Assembly (NCBI GenBank): GCA_052034085.1
Contig: JBPOJA010000014.1
Coordinates: forward strand, 1-44,480
Source: UBA1426 sp052034085
GTDB taxonomy: Bacteria; Bacillota; Clostridia; Peptostreptococcales; Anaerovoracaceae
Direction of reading: 5' to 3'
Length of the DNA stretch: 44,480 nt
Part shown: positions 23,828 through 31,866 of the stretch, piece by piece
How the letters are laid out: each line of letters starts with the position of its first letter
How positions within the stretch are numbered: position 1 is the stretch's first letter
Notes under the pieces: generated by a model
The model's input: only the letters and a program-made list of their open reading frames with translations
The model's database searches: none
Told to the model about the DNA's origin: nothing
Made by a program: the position numbers and the translations under genes

Positions 23828-25553
23828 TTCCCTTGCCTCCTTGGCGATTTTCTTTATTTCTTTTGATTTTTCTGGATGCTGTCTTTTCAAATTCTGTCTT
23901 TCTTATTTCAAAGCGCTTGATTCTCTTGTAGGAGGTCATGCGCGAATTGGCTTCTTCCACTGCTTCTTTAATCAGCTTATGTATTTCCTGGTCGGAAAGT
24001 TTCCCGAAATCCTCTTCAATGGCCTCGTAGTTTGGCACTATGTTGGCATGTACCACTGTTTCACCGCCGCACTGTTCATCCACCCCATATACCAGGCTTT
24101 CCAGTATATACTCACTCTTCCCCAGATGGAACTCCAGTTCCTCCGGGAAAATATTCTTGCCGTTCTTAGTAACAATGACATTCTTTTTGCGGCCGGTAAT
24201 GTACAGAAAACCCTCATCGTCCATAAAGCCATAGTCCCCGGTGTAAAGCCAGCCTTCCTTCAATACCTTTGCTGTTTCTTCCGGATCTTCGTAATAGCCA
24301 AGCATAACCGAATCGCTTTTGCAGATTATCTCGCCTATACCGTACTCGTCTTTGTCGATTATCCTGACTTCCGTTCCCGGCATAGGCGGACCTACGGAAG
24401 CGGCCTTGCTGTACCTGTCCCTGTTAACCGCAATAATGGGAGAACATTCCGTCATGCCATAGCCCTGTATCATGGGCAGGCCCATGGCCCTGAAATCTTC
24501 AATTATGCCCGGGTCCATGGCGGCAGCTCCCGAAATCAGGAGTTTAACATGGCCTCCTACGGCAGCATGAATATCTTTAAACATTTTGGCAGGCAGGCCT
24601 GTGTTTTCAAGCCCAAGGGATTTGGAAAGGTTCACGGCTTTTCTTAGTTTAGCTACCCGTCCGGACTTTTCGGCCTTTTTCCAGATTTTTTTGTACATGC
24701 CTTCAAAAATAAGAGGCACACCCAGCATTACATTGACTTCTGCTTCAATCATATTCTCAGCTATGTGCTTGAGTCCCTCACAGATAGCTATGGTGCAGCC
24801 CTGGTAAAGGGCCGTCAGTATATGGCAGGTCATCTCATATGTGTGGTGCATGGGCAAAACCGAAAGACCCGTCATGCCTTCCACATTGACAAATTTGGAC
24901 ATGTTCATAACATTTGCCACCAGATTTTTCTGGCAAAGCATGACACCTTTTGAAGCACCGGTAGTTCCCGAGGTAAAAAGCAGCAGGCTCATGACAGCAG
25001 GATCAATAGTCACACTGGAATACTCCTTATGGCCCTCCGCTAAAAGCCCGGCACCTTCTTCAAGGAGTTTTTTCATGGACAGGACATCGTCAAGATCTTC
25101 TCTTGCATTCATGTTGATTTTTACTATTTTTTTGTTTCCTTTTGTCGCTTCAGCCACCTGTTCGGAAGCTTTCTCCGAGAAGATGACCACACCTGCCCCC
25201 GACCTTTCCAGCAGACTTTTCATGTCAGCAGTCGGCAGTTCGCGCTCAATGGGAACAAAAATCCCTACTCCGCAGCTTACCGCAAAATATGACAAAACCC
25301 ACTCATAGCTGTTTTCGCCGATTATGGCTATCTTTTCGCCTTTCAGCTTGCGATGCAGCAGGGCCGTCCCGAAATTATCTATTTCCCTGCGGAACTCCGT
25401 GTAGAGTATGGGTCTGTACTCGCCTCCCGGCTCGTCTTTAACCAGAAAGGCCGGTTTCTCACCGAAAAGTTCCGTGCTACCGTCAATCAGCTCCCTTAAA
25501 TCCCTGATTTCCCTGACGGGATAAAGAGCCTTTTTATACCTCGCTTTATTCAT
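23817..25553 (-). CDS. Long-chain acyl-CoA synthetase-like AMP-forming ligase (copy 2)
   Basis: A 578-residue paralogue of the adjacent ligase, with the same order of motifs: LLLFTSGTTGASKGVML, IQGYGMTECSPI, EGWLYTGDYGFMDDEGFLYI and GRKKNVIVTKNGKNI. It also has the same DxxE linker into PNYEAIEEDFG. The two proteins are clearly related along their whole length, so a tandem duplication is likely. The ATG at 25553 (MNKARYKKALYPVRE) is preferred over 25592, with AAGGCGAT upstream. It is the first gene of the five-gene run down to 19382. Confidence 0.88.
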   Translation of the reverse strand: MNKARYKKALYPVREIRDLRELIDGSTELFGEKPAFLVKDEPGGEYRPILYTEFRREIDNFGTALLHRKLKGEKIAIIGENSYEWVLSYFAVSCGVGIFVPIERELPTADMKSLLERSGAGVVIFSEKASEQVAEATKGNKKIVKINMNAREDLDDVLSMKKLLEEGAGLLAEGHKEYSSVTIDPAVMSLLLFTSGTTGASKGVMLCQKNLVANVMNMSKFVNVEGMTGLSVLPMHHTYEMTCHILTALYQGCTIAICEGLKHIAENMIEAEVNVMLGVPLIFEGMYKKIWKKAEKSGRVAKLRKAVNLSKSLGLENTGLPAKMFKDIHAAVGGHVKLLISGAAAMDPGIIEDFRAMGLPMIQGYGMTECSPIIAVNRDRYSKAASVGPPMPGTEVRIIDKDEYGIGEIICKSDSVMLGYYEDPEETAKVLKEGWLYTGDYGFMDDEGFLYITGRKKNVIVTKNGKNIFPEELEFHLGKSEYILESLVYGVDEQCGGETVVHANIVPNYEAIEEDFGKLSDQEIHKLIKEAVEEANSRMTSYKRIKRFEIRKTEFEKTASRKIKRNKENRQGGKGNES

Positions 25554-25620
25554 TTTGCCAATCGCCTTTTCCCTTAAAAACGCATAAAACAAGTAGTGAT
25601 AACGAAGTCAGTATATCATC

Positions 25621-25649
25621 TTGACAAGGCAGGGGCAATAATATTTAAT
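25621..25649 (+). promoter_or_regulatory. Promoter of the EamA transporter gene
   Basis: TTGACA (25621-25626) and TTTAAT (25644-25649) are 17 bases apart, in the gap between two divergent genes. Confidence 0.55.
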
Positions 25650-25678
25650 ATGTGTGAGAGCTTAATCAGAGGTGGCAA

Positions 25679-26575
25679 ATGGACAAAAACAAGCTTAGGG
25701 GCAATTTCTTCCTCCTCATCACCTCCCTGATCTGGGGAAGCGCTTTTGTGGCACAAAGAGTGGGAATGGACTATGTTGGCCCCTTCACATTTACAGCCGT
25801 CAGATTCTGGCTGGCAGTAGCAGCTCTTTTTCCCGTTATGTTATTCCTGAATAAGAAAGAACTGCTGGACAAACCGGTAGAAACAGACCGCGACGGCAAA
25901 AAAACCCTCCTGGTGGGAGGGTTAACTTGTGGGTTTGTACTTTTTATTGCCTCTGTGCTTCAGCAGTTTGGTCTGGTTTTCACAACTGCGGGAAAAGCCG
26001 GTTTCATAACCGCTCTTTACATTGTGCTTGTTCCCCTGCTGGGTTTGTTTCTCAAACACCGCCCCGGGGCAAAAAGCTGGCTGGGTGTGCTCATGGGCAC
26101 CATAGGCCTTTATTTTTTGACCATAACTGAATCCTTCACCATAGCCAGAGGGGATTTTATCGTCCTGGTGGGAGCCTTTTTCTGGGCATCCCATGTTCTG
26201 GTCATAGATCACTTTACTCCATATGTGGACGGAGTCAAACTTTCCATTATTCAGTTCATAGTATGCGGTGTCCTGGGCACAGTAGCCATGTTTATTTTTG
26301 AAAGACCGTCAATGGGAGCCATTTCCAGCGCAGCAATCCCTATTCTCTATGCGGGAGTCATGTCTGCGGGAGTGGGTTTCACTTTCCAGATTCTGGGGCA
26401 AAGGCATACATCCCCGACAGTGGCATCTCTCATTTTAAGCCTCGAATCTGTATTCAGCGCTGTATTCGGCTTTCTGCTACTCCATGAGATCATGTCTCCC
26501 AGGGAGTTGCTGGGCTGTGCGCTCCTGTTCGTGGCAGTAATTATTTCTCAGCTTCCTGACAGGGCAAAAGCCTGA
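25679..26575 (+). CDS. DMT/EamA-family transporter
   Basis: A 298-residue membrane protein with ten predicted helices in two EamA repeats. It opens FFLLITSLIWGSAFVAQRVG, the family's N-terminal signature. The second repeat includes VLVIDHFTPYVDGVKLSIIQ and HTSPTVASLILSLESVFSA. It is probably a metabolite or amino acid exporter; the substrate cannot be read from sequence. The start has GAGGTGG upstream. Its 3' end overlaps the opposing glycosylase gene by 28 bases. Confidence 0.9.
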   Translation: MDKNKLRGNFFLLITSLIWGSAFVAQRVGMDYVGPFTFTAVRFWLAVAALFPVMLFLNKKELLDKPVETDRDGKKTLLVGGLTCGFVLFIASVLQQFGLVFTTAGKAGFITALYIVLVPLLGLFLKHRPGAKSWLGVLMGTIGLYFLTITESFTIARGDFIVLVGAFFWASHVLVIDHFTPYVDGVKLSIIQFIVCGVLGTVAMFIFERPSMGAISSAAIPILYAGVMSAGVGFTFQILGQRHTSPTVASLILSLESVFSAVFGFLLLHEIMSPRELLGCALLFVAVIISQLPDRAKA

Positions 26576-27177
26576 GGGGTCACTGAAAAAGCCCATAAAT
26601 ACAGGGAAGCCACTGTGGCATATGGCGAATATGTTTCTCTGTGTCGTTGAAATATTTCTTTAGTCAGTTCATCATAGCCATATAATTTTTTCATGCCCCT
26701 CCTTATACCCAGATCATGCCAGCTGATGACATCGGGCCTTGAAAGGGAAAAGATAAGGAGCATTTCCGCCGTCCATACACCGACTCCTTTCAAAAGGGTC
26801 AGTTCTTTAATGATTTCTTCATCCGAAAGCAAGGCGAATTCAGAGGGTTTTATCTCGCCGCTTAGCATGGCCAGGGCTGCACCTTTTATATAAGATGCTT
26901 TTCCATAGCTCATGCCGCATTTTTGTATCTCTTCCTCTGAAATATCAGCTATGGTACGGGGAGTTATTTCTCCGGCCAGACTCTCAAGCCTGCCGTAAAC
27001 TGTTTCTGCAGCTTTGCCGGATATCTGCTGACTGACTATGCTGTCTATAAGAGCCTGAAAAAAGTCCGGGGTTATTTCCCTGTTTATATGGCCAAGCTCA
27101 TCTATAGCCCTGCCTAAAACGGGGTCTGCAGCTTTCAGATAATCTTTTTCCGTTTGACCGTACTGATAGAATTTCAT
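26548..27177 (-). CDS. DNA-3-methyladenine glycosylase, AlkA-like HhH-GPD
   Basis: A 209-residue base-excision repair enzyme that removes alkylated purines. The helix-hairpin-helix is LLKGVGVWTAEMLLIFS (about residues 128-144). The catalytic Asp is in ISWHDLGIRRGMKKLYG. SIVSQQISGKAAETVY near residue 50 is typical of the AlkA/MPG-II group. It lacks the Cys cluster of Nth/MutY. It follows the small DMT gene with no gap. Confidence 0.9.
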   Translation of the reverse strand: MKFYQYGQTEKDYLKAADPVLGRAIDELGHINREITPDFFQALIDSIVSQQISGKAAETVYGRLESLAGEITPRTIADISEEEIQKCGMSYGKASYIKGAALAMLSGEIKPSEFALLSDEEIIKELTLLKGVGVWTAEMLLIFSLSRPDVISWHDLGIRRGMKKLYGYDELTKEIFQRHRETYSPYATVASLYLWAFSVTPQAFALSGS

Positions 27178-27618
27178 TTATTTATTAATGAATATAAGCC
27201 CGGCAATGCAAAGTGCTATGCCTATCAGCTGCTGCGATGAAATATGCTCTTTATAGGCCAGGACTCCCACAACTATCAGGGCTATGGCCAGGAGAATATT
27301 GCAGACCAGGGAACCAATGCTGATATTCCATCCCACTCTGTACAAAAGGACAAAACCAATCTCCAGCCCAACAATGCTTAAACCTATTACAATGGGCGCC
27401 CAGTTGACCATTTTGAACTGGCCGACAATATCTTTATTTGTGTCTGTGGCAAGATAAATTATAAATGAAAAGGCGGCTCCCACCAGATAGGCTACGATAG
27501 TACTGACCATGGGGCTCAATTCCTTTGGAACACCCTTGGCTCCAACATGATATATAACGTTTGAACCCACCACCATTATCACAGGAAGATAATACCCCAA
27601 AGACATATAATTTGACAT
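27178..27618 (-). CDS. Half-size DMT (EamA-like) membrane protein
   Basis: A 146-residue protein with about five membrane segments. It contains one EamA-like repeat (VGSNVIYHVGAKGVPKELSP, then VVGVLAYKEHISSQQLIGIA and a short C-terminus) instead of two. Half-size members of this superfamily work as dimers, as EmrE-type proteins do. It lies between an aminotransferase gene (no gap) and the glycosylase, so it may be co-expressed with them. The substrate is unknown. Confidence 0.82.
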   Translation of the reverse strand: MSNYMSLGYYLPVIMVVGSNVIYHVGAKGVPKELSPMVSTIVAYLVGAAFSFIIYLATDTNKDIVGQFKMVNWAPIVIGLSIVGLEIGFVLLYRVGWNISIGSLVCNILLAIALIVVGVLAYKEHISSQQLIGIALCIAGLIFINK

Positions 27619-28452
27619 TCACTGGCTCCTTTTTTTCATCAGATATTCTTCAATCTTTATATCGAAAGCTTTCATGATAGACCTTACCATAGGATGATCG
27701 TAAGACGCAAATTGCATATTGTCGATAGAAGAAACCGGCATGACTTTTGGCGATGTCCCCGAAAGGAAAACCGCTTTTGCTTCATTTACCCTCTCGGCAG
27801 AAACGGCTGTTTCCACCACTTCAAACCCCGCCTCATTGCATGCTTCGATAACCTTCATTCTGGTAATGCCCTTCAGCACCTTTTCCTCAGGAGCAGTAAA
27901 TATCCTGTCCCTGCTTTTTATAAAGAAGATATTTGAACTGCCGCCTTCATTGATCCGGCCTTCACTGTCCACCAGAAAGACCTCATAGAAGCCTCTTTGT
28001 TCTTTGATTTCATTAATCTTGCGCCTGTAATCGAAATCCACCAGCTTCACATTGGGATTTTCCCTTTCCAGGGAATATAGCCCAACGGCCGCCCCTTTCA
28101 TTCTCTCCTCGTCACTGGGATAATAGTTTTTACTGATATAGGCTATTGTTTTGGGAATCCCTCCCACTGTGAACATTATGAATTTTATATTGCAGTTGCT
28201 GTCGTTATTGAGGCTTGCCAGTCTTTCCATATATTCCAGCATTTCAGATGCGGAAATTGAACATGGGGTCTTCATGGTTTGAAAGGACTGCAGGGTTCTT
28301 TCGTAATGCTCCTCAAAAAATAAAGGAATGCCATCCATCAATCGAATTACATCATAGATGAGCACTCCGTCATTTGGCGTAAGTCCCGCTTTCTGGTCTT
28401 TAGTTTTGGTTTCTCCGTCTTCTATATAGAAGGCCCCTACATTGTCATCCAT
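27619..28452 (-). CDS. Class IV aminotransferase (BCAT / aminodeoxychorismate lyase-like)
   Basis: A 277-residue PLP enzyme of fold type IV. It has GVLIYDVIRLMDGIPLFFEE near the N-terminus, the Lys-bearing VDFDYRRKINEIKEQRG near residue 142, and EGRINEGGSSNIFFIK with the conserved Glu. FLSGTSPKVMPVSSID occupies the C-terminal part. It could be a branched-chain aminotransferase, a D-amino acid aminotransferase or an aminodeoxychorismate lyase. Sequence alone does not decide. It is followed at once by a small DMT transporter. Confidence 0.85.
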   Translation of the reverse strand: MDDNVGAFYIEDGETKTKDQKAGLTPNDGVLIYDVIRLMDGIPLFFEEHYERTLQSFQTMKTPCSISASEMLEYMERLASLNNDSNCNIKFIMFTVGGIPKTIAYISKNYYPSDEERMKGAAVGLYSLERENPNVKLVDFDYRRKINEIKEQRGFYEVFLVDSEGRINEGGSSNIFFIKSRDRIFTAPEEKVLKGITRMKVIEACNEAGFEVVETAVSAERVNEAKAVFLSGTSPKVMPVSSIDNMQFASYDHPMVRSIMKAFDIKIEEYLMKKRSQ

Positions 28453-28461
28453 CTTGCTCCC

Positions 28462-29154
28462 CTAAAAACTCATCACTATCTGCATCAGCAGAGGTGCGAT
28501 AATAATTGCCGGCAGATAGTTGGCCACCTTAAGATTGGTTATGCCGAGTACATTAAAGCCCAGGGCCAGTATTATAAGGGATCCTGCTGCTGTGATTTCT
28601 CCGATGATGGCATCCACTAAAAAGGGTTCCAGCACCTGGGCCAGCAAAACAACAGACCCCTGAAAAATCAGCAGAAAGCCTGCGGAAAGGAGCACTCCTG
28701 CACCCAGACTTACAGCCAGCACTGCCGCCGATATGAAGTCGATAATCGATTTGGTAAAGAGCATCTCATAATCGGCGTTAATACCTGCGTTGAGGGAGCC
28801 TACTATGGACATGGCTCCCACGCAGAACAGCAGGCTGGCTGTCACAAAGCCCTGTGCAACGGATGTTAATCCATCCCCGCTTTTTTTGGTTTTGCTTTCC
28901 ACATACAGGCCCAGGCCGTTTATCCTGTTATCGATATCCAGCTTAATGCCCAGGGCACCGCCCAGCACAATGGAAAGAATGAGAATTAAAACATTATCGC
29001 CTTTCATAGCCCCCGTAATGCCAATAAATATGATGCACAAAGCCAGGCCCTTCATTATTCCTTCTGTATATTTTTCGGGAATCCCCTTCTTAAACAGCAA
29101 ACCTATAAGGCTTCCTACGACTACTGCACCTGCATTTACGAGAACTGCTATCAT
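28462..29154 (-). CDS. DUF554 family membrane protein (YdfK-like)
   Basis: A 230-residue membrane protein with about seven helices. It starts MIAVLVNAGAVVVGSLIGLL and has IIFIGITGAMKGDNVLILIL and SIVLGGALGIKLDIDNRING, all hallmarks of DUF554. The family is annotated as putative transport or membrane protein with no proven function. It ends nine bases before the aminotransferase gene, in a run of minus-strand genes. Confidence 0.9.
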   Translation of the reverse strand: MIAVLVNAGAVVVGSLIGLLFKKGIPEKYTEGIMKGLALCIIFIGITGAMKGDNVLILILSIVLGGALGIKLDIDNRINGLGLYVESKTKKSGDGLTSVAQGFVTASLLFCVGAMSIVGSLNAGINADYEMLFTKSIIDFISAAVLAVSLGAGVLLSAGFLLIFQGSVVLLAQVLEPFLVDAIIGEITAAGSLIILALGFNVLGITNLKVANYLPAIIIAPLLMQIVMSF

Positions 29155-29179
29155 GTTTTAATCTCCTTAAGCTATACTG

Positions 29180-29644
29180 CTATATTGCGTTCATTTTTTC
29201 CGCGAACTGACGCCTCCGTTCCTCGACCACCCGGGGATTGAAGATACCGCCGTCCGCAACATCAGATTCTTTCATGGGGACCCACTGGTTTTCAGAGTTT
29301 TCCCAGCTGCTGCCGTCACTGAAAATCACATGGCTTACCACGGCATTTATGGCGTAGAGAGCCTTATCCGGATTGCTGAGCTCCATCAGATTTTCTCCGT
29401 CCGGATCGTCAAAAGTGAATTCCACAGCCTTGCCCAAAGGTTTCCAGATGTTGTCGTAGCCCTGAATGCTTACTTTGAAACTGCTTATTTCCTTTGCTTT
29501 AACATCTTTCAGGCCCAGGCTCACAAAGACCCTATCGCCGCTTTCATCTTTGAACAAGCCACCATATGATATTATAATAGGCGAACCCGATATATAAAGG
29601 TTTTTCGGCAAATTGAAAACCTTTTTTAATTTCTGTTCACTCAT
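29180..29644 (-). CDS. Hypothetical protein, 154 residues
   Basis: A soluble, acidic protein without signal peptide or membrane segment. It looks all-beta: SGSPIIISYGGLFKDESGDR, then SSFKVSIQGYDNIWK and HVIFSDGSSWENSENQW. The C-terminus is a charged helix (VVEERRRQFAEKMNAI). I do not recognise a catalytic motif. Similar segments occur at the ends of clostridial zinc-ribbon proteins in my memory, but no Cys pair is present here. It lies 25 bases upstream of DUF554 and 32 bases downstream of the DUF4358 lipoprotein gene. Confidence 0.65.
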   Translation of the reverse strand: MSEQKLKKVFNLPKNLYISGSPIIISYGGLFKDESGDRVFVSLGLKDVKAKEISSFKVSIQGYDNIWKPLGKAVEFTFDDPDGENLMELSNPDKALYAINAVVSHVIFSDGSSWENSENQWVPMKESDVADGGIFNPRVVEERRRQFAEKMNAI

Positions 29645-29676
29645 TTTTCAAATCCTTAAATCCTTTCCGAAATCTA

Positions 29677-30399
29677 TTACATTACCTTTCCTTTAATACC
29701 GCTGATTTCATCCATTGCTGCTTTGATGGTTTTTGATGTTGCAACGTCATCCATGCCTGAATTTATCATAACAAGCATAATGACATCATCGTAAACCACA
29801 ACGCTCACATCATCAGCGATAACGCATATCCATTTTTGCGGATCGATACCATTTTTGATTTGTTTTGCGATTGCCTCTGCATTACCTCCTTCCTTTGCTC
29901 TCACAAGCGCCATGGAGTAAGCCTGTGTGGTCATGAGCGCCTCAGACACCACAGCCTCTTTCACTCCTGAAACATCCTCCAGTCCGAGATTATAAAGGAC
30001 AAGGTCCTTGTTTCCAAGATCAACAAAGTTGGTCTCTATTCCAATGGCCTGATCTATCTTGGTAATCCCGTATATTTTCTCAACCAGATCCGTAAGGCTT
30101 CCCTTGATCTGGCTGCTGCCTGCGCTTCCTTCATTGCCCTCTTCTTTGTCCCCGGTGTTGTTTCCGCTGCCATTGCCGGGCTTTTGCCCGCCTTCATTGT
30201 CAGTGGGTGTATCTCCATCTTCCACAACTGAATCATCATGGTCTGTGTCCTGGTCTGTATCTTCGTCTTTATCCACCGGATTTTCAATCTGGTCGTCGGG
30301 AGAAATGTCCGGATTGCTTTCCCCTTTTGCACCGCATCCTGCAAACAAGGCCATCATCATGGCCAGCACCAATAATATTGCTACTAATCTCTTTTTCAT
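29677..30399 (-). CDS. DUF4358-type lipoprotein
   Basis: About 240 residues with a lipobox ALFAGC early on, then a long acidic Asp/Glu/Asn/Gly linker (about residues 25-85). A C-terminal domain resembles DUF4358, a clostridial cell-surface family of unknown role: LTDLVEKIYGITKIDQAIG, ALMTTQAYSMALVRA, and IADDVSVVVYDDVIMLVMI. The ATG at 30399 has AAAGGAAG seven bases upstream; the in-frame ATG at 30417 is less likely. The linker suggests a tethered extracellular domain. Confidence 0.72.
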   Translation of the reverse strand: MKKRLVAILLVLAMMMALFAGCGAKGESNPDISPDDQIENPVDKDEDTDQDTDHDDSVVEDGDTPTDNEGGQKPGNGSGNNTGDKEEGNEGSAGSSQIKGSLTDLVEKIYGITKIDQAIGIETNFVDLGNKDLVLYNLGLEDVSGVKEAVVSEALMTTQAYSMALVRAKEGGNAEAIAKQIKNGIDPQKWICVIADDVSVVVYDDVIMLVMINSGMDDVATSKTIKAAMDEISGIKGKVM

Positions 30400-30472
30400 T
30401 TTTTTACTTCCTTTCATTTTACTATCGTTTATTACCTTATTACAATTAGCTTTTTAATCGGCTCACAAAGGT

Positions 30473-30961
30473 TTAGACGACAGCAAAACGATTTTGTTCC
30501 ACTAAATCCACAAGTTCGTAAGGTATTATTTCCCGCAAATCATCAATTTCAAGCTCTATTTGGTAACCAATTTTTCCTGCGCTGATTATTATGGTATTAA
30601 ATTCCCGGGCGCTTATGTCAATAAAAGTTCTGAAAAGCTTCTTCATGCCTATTGGCGAGCAGCCTCCGTGGACATAGCCGGTCAGAGGCAGAAGCTCTTT
30701 TGTTTTTATCATTTCTATGGCCTTCTCACCGGCTGATGCTGCAGCTTTTTTCAGGTCCAGTTCCTTGTTTACTGGAATAATAAAAACATAGTGTTCGCCT
30801 GACTTGCCGGCAGTGACAAGGGTTTTGAACACTCTGGCGGGATCCAGGCCCAAAACACCTGCTACCTCCATGCCGCTTATGGCGGCGGTATGAGAATAGT
30901 CATGAGCTTTGTATTTGATTTTCTTCTGGTCGAGCAGACGCATGGCATTGGTTTTAAACAT
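30473..30961 (-). CDS. ybaK: YbaK/EbsC-type Cys-tRNA(Pro) deacylase
   Basis: A 162-residue trans-editing enzyme that hydrolyses cysteine wrongly attached to tRNA-Pro. The fold markers are DYSHTAAISGMEVAGVLGLD, VFKTLVTAGKSGEHYVFI, and TGYVHGGCSPIGMKKLF. The catalytic Lys and the Gly-rich loop are present. The ATG at 30961 follows GGAGGTAGAA and lies in a gap filled with a tandem repeat (see 30978-31111). The same upstream strip would be its promoter region. Confidence 0.92.
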   Translation of the reverse strand: MFKTNAMRLLDQKKIKYKAHDYSHTAAISGMEVAGVLGLDPARVFKTLVTAGKSGEHYVFIIPVNKELDLKKAAASAGEKAIEMIKTKELLPLTGYVHGGCSPIGMKKLFRTFIDISAREFNTIIISAGKIGYQIELEIDDLREIIPYELVDLVEQNRFAVV

Positions 30962-30977
30962 TTCTACCTCCATTTAA

Positions 30978-31111
30978 TGACAGGGGGACAGCCCTTTTGA
31001 CACAGACAAATGACAGGGGGACAGCCCTTTTGACACAAATGACACATGACAGGGGGACAGCCCTTTTGACACAGACAAATGACAGGGGGACAGCCCTTTT
31101 GACAGGGGGAC
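30978..31111. repeat. Tandem repeat array, unit TGACAGGGGGACAGCCCTTT
   Basis: Four nearly identical 25-base units start at 30978, 31011, 31047 and 31080. They are separated by short spacers that themselves repeat (CACAGACAAA, and CACAAATGACACA once). A fifth, broken copy starts at 31100. The first unit begins just upstream of the ribosome site of the ybaK gene. Units of this kind, with a G-run and a TTTTGACACA tail, are scattered in many genomes near REP-type Y1 transposases. No transposase is seen here. A spurious frame runs through it because the unit has few stops. Confidence 0.85.
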
Positions 31112-31293
31112 TGTACCTCTAATGGCGTTGCCGTTGTCCGCAAGGTGGCACTATCCATAGTGCTGTCATATTCTCTATGTTTATTTCTATTTATCTAAAT
31201 AGATAGATAGATAAGACCGGTAGCATCCCGCGAGGCTGCCAGCCCGGATTCTAATGTCTGTGATATCATGGAAATCCATATTTTCTTCAAAAA

Positions 31294-31432
31294 TGAGCAA
31301 AAAATTGACTTATGCTAGAGGTGTGTGAATATATATACAGGTAACCGGAAGTTATTCGCAGTTATGCGCATATGTATGCATTTCTCAGTGATTTTTCGGC
31401 CGAAAACCTCGCACTTCTCGCTTTTTTGCTCA
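31294..31432. repeat. 139-base unit bounded by 11-base inverted repeats
   Basis: TGAGCAAAAAA (31294-31304) is the exact inverse of TTTTTTGCTCA (31422-31432). Inside are a TTGACT / AATATA pair with 17-base spacing (31305-31333), several GCATA/TATGC type inversions, and TTTTCGGCCGAAAA. It could be a small non-autonomous element or a structured RNA. Neither is established. Confidence 0.4.
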
Positions 31433-31645
31433 AAAACCCCAAATAAAAGGTCAAGGTCTTTTCCCTGATAACATTTCTTTTAACATACAAATCCTCCTGT
31501 CTTGTTAACTGCTAATTTAATAACCGGTTTATTGTGTGCATGAAAGAGGGGTTTTGCCCTCTTACCGTTTTTAATACTACTGCCAATTAAAATTATACTC
31601 TAAGGCGGAATATCATTGTTCCCTACATGAAAAATTGTTCCCTAT

Positions 31646-31689
31646 GTGAAAAATGGATATCATGATTTTAAATCTTATGATATCCATTT
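31646..31689 (-). terminator. tRNA-Ser terminator
   Basis: AAATGGATATCAT (31651-31663) pairs perfectly with ATGATATCCATTT (31677-31689). On the minus strand it is followed by TTTTTC, 14 bases after the CCA end of the tRNA. Confidence 0.85.
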
Positions 31690-31702
31690 CTGACAGTAGA
31701 TA

Positions 31703-31790
31703 TGGCGGAGGGCATGGGACTCGAACCCACGGGGCTGTTACGCCGTACCCGCTTTCCAGGCGGGCTCCTTAGCCACTCGGTCAACCCTCC
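31703..31790 (-). tRNA. tRNA-Ser (GGA), CCA encoded
   Basis: An 88-base class II tRNA. The acceptor GGAGGGT pairs with GCCCTCC. The anticodon stem CCCGC/GCGGG has loop CTGGAAA, anticodon GGA, reading UCC and UCU. There is a long variable arm (ACGGCGTAACAGCCCC), the T-loop GTTCGAGTC, discriminator G, and an encoded CCA. Confidence 0.97.
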
Positions 31791-31795
31791 AAATC

Positions 31796-31817
31796 ATGAG
31801 CGCCTGACGGCGCTCAT
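31796..31817 (-). terminator. Hairpin between rnfB and tRNA-Ser, probable weak rnf terminator
   Basis: A perfect 9-base stem ATGAGCGCC / GGCGCTCAT with a four-base loop follows the rnf operon. The T-tract behind it is poor (GATTT), and the tRNA starts six bases later. Some readthrough into tRNA-Ser is therefore possible. Confidence 0.55.
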
Positions 31818-31819
31818 TT

Positions 31820-31848
31820 AATATACAATACTAAAAGACGAAAATCAA
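31820..31848 (-). promoter_or_regulatory. Probable tRNA-Ser promoter
   Basis: On the minus strand TTGATT (31843-31848) and TATATT (31820-31825) are 17 bases apart, just downstream of the rnfB stop. The start point would fall inside the hairpin at 31796-31817. Confidence 0.6.
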
Positions 31849-31866
31849 CAATAATCTGCCTGATTT

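Larger units (their letters stand above)
31105..31702. other. Gene-free region of about 600 bases with small repeats
   Basis: I find no credible reading frame here. It contains a GATA tetranucleotide run near 31197-31214, a unit bounded by an 11-base inverted repeat (31294-31432), a palindrome TTTTCGGCCGAAAA near 31393-31406, two copies of TTGTTCCCTA near 31617-31645, and the tRNA-Ser terminator at 31646. The AT-rich stretch 31435-31610 shows nothing I can name. Confidence 0.6.

Noticed and set aside
30962..31111. CRISPR array in the repeat block
   Set aside because: The spacers are 8-11 bases and repeat among themselves, and there are no cas genes.
30964..31158. Open frame of 64 codons with repeated CQKGCPPV segments
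   Set aside because: It is a translation of the tandem DNA repeat at 30978-31111, lacks a ribosome site, and lies directly against ybaK.
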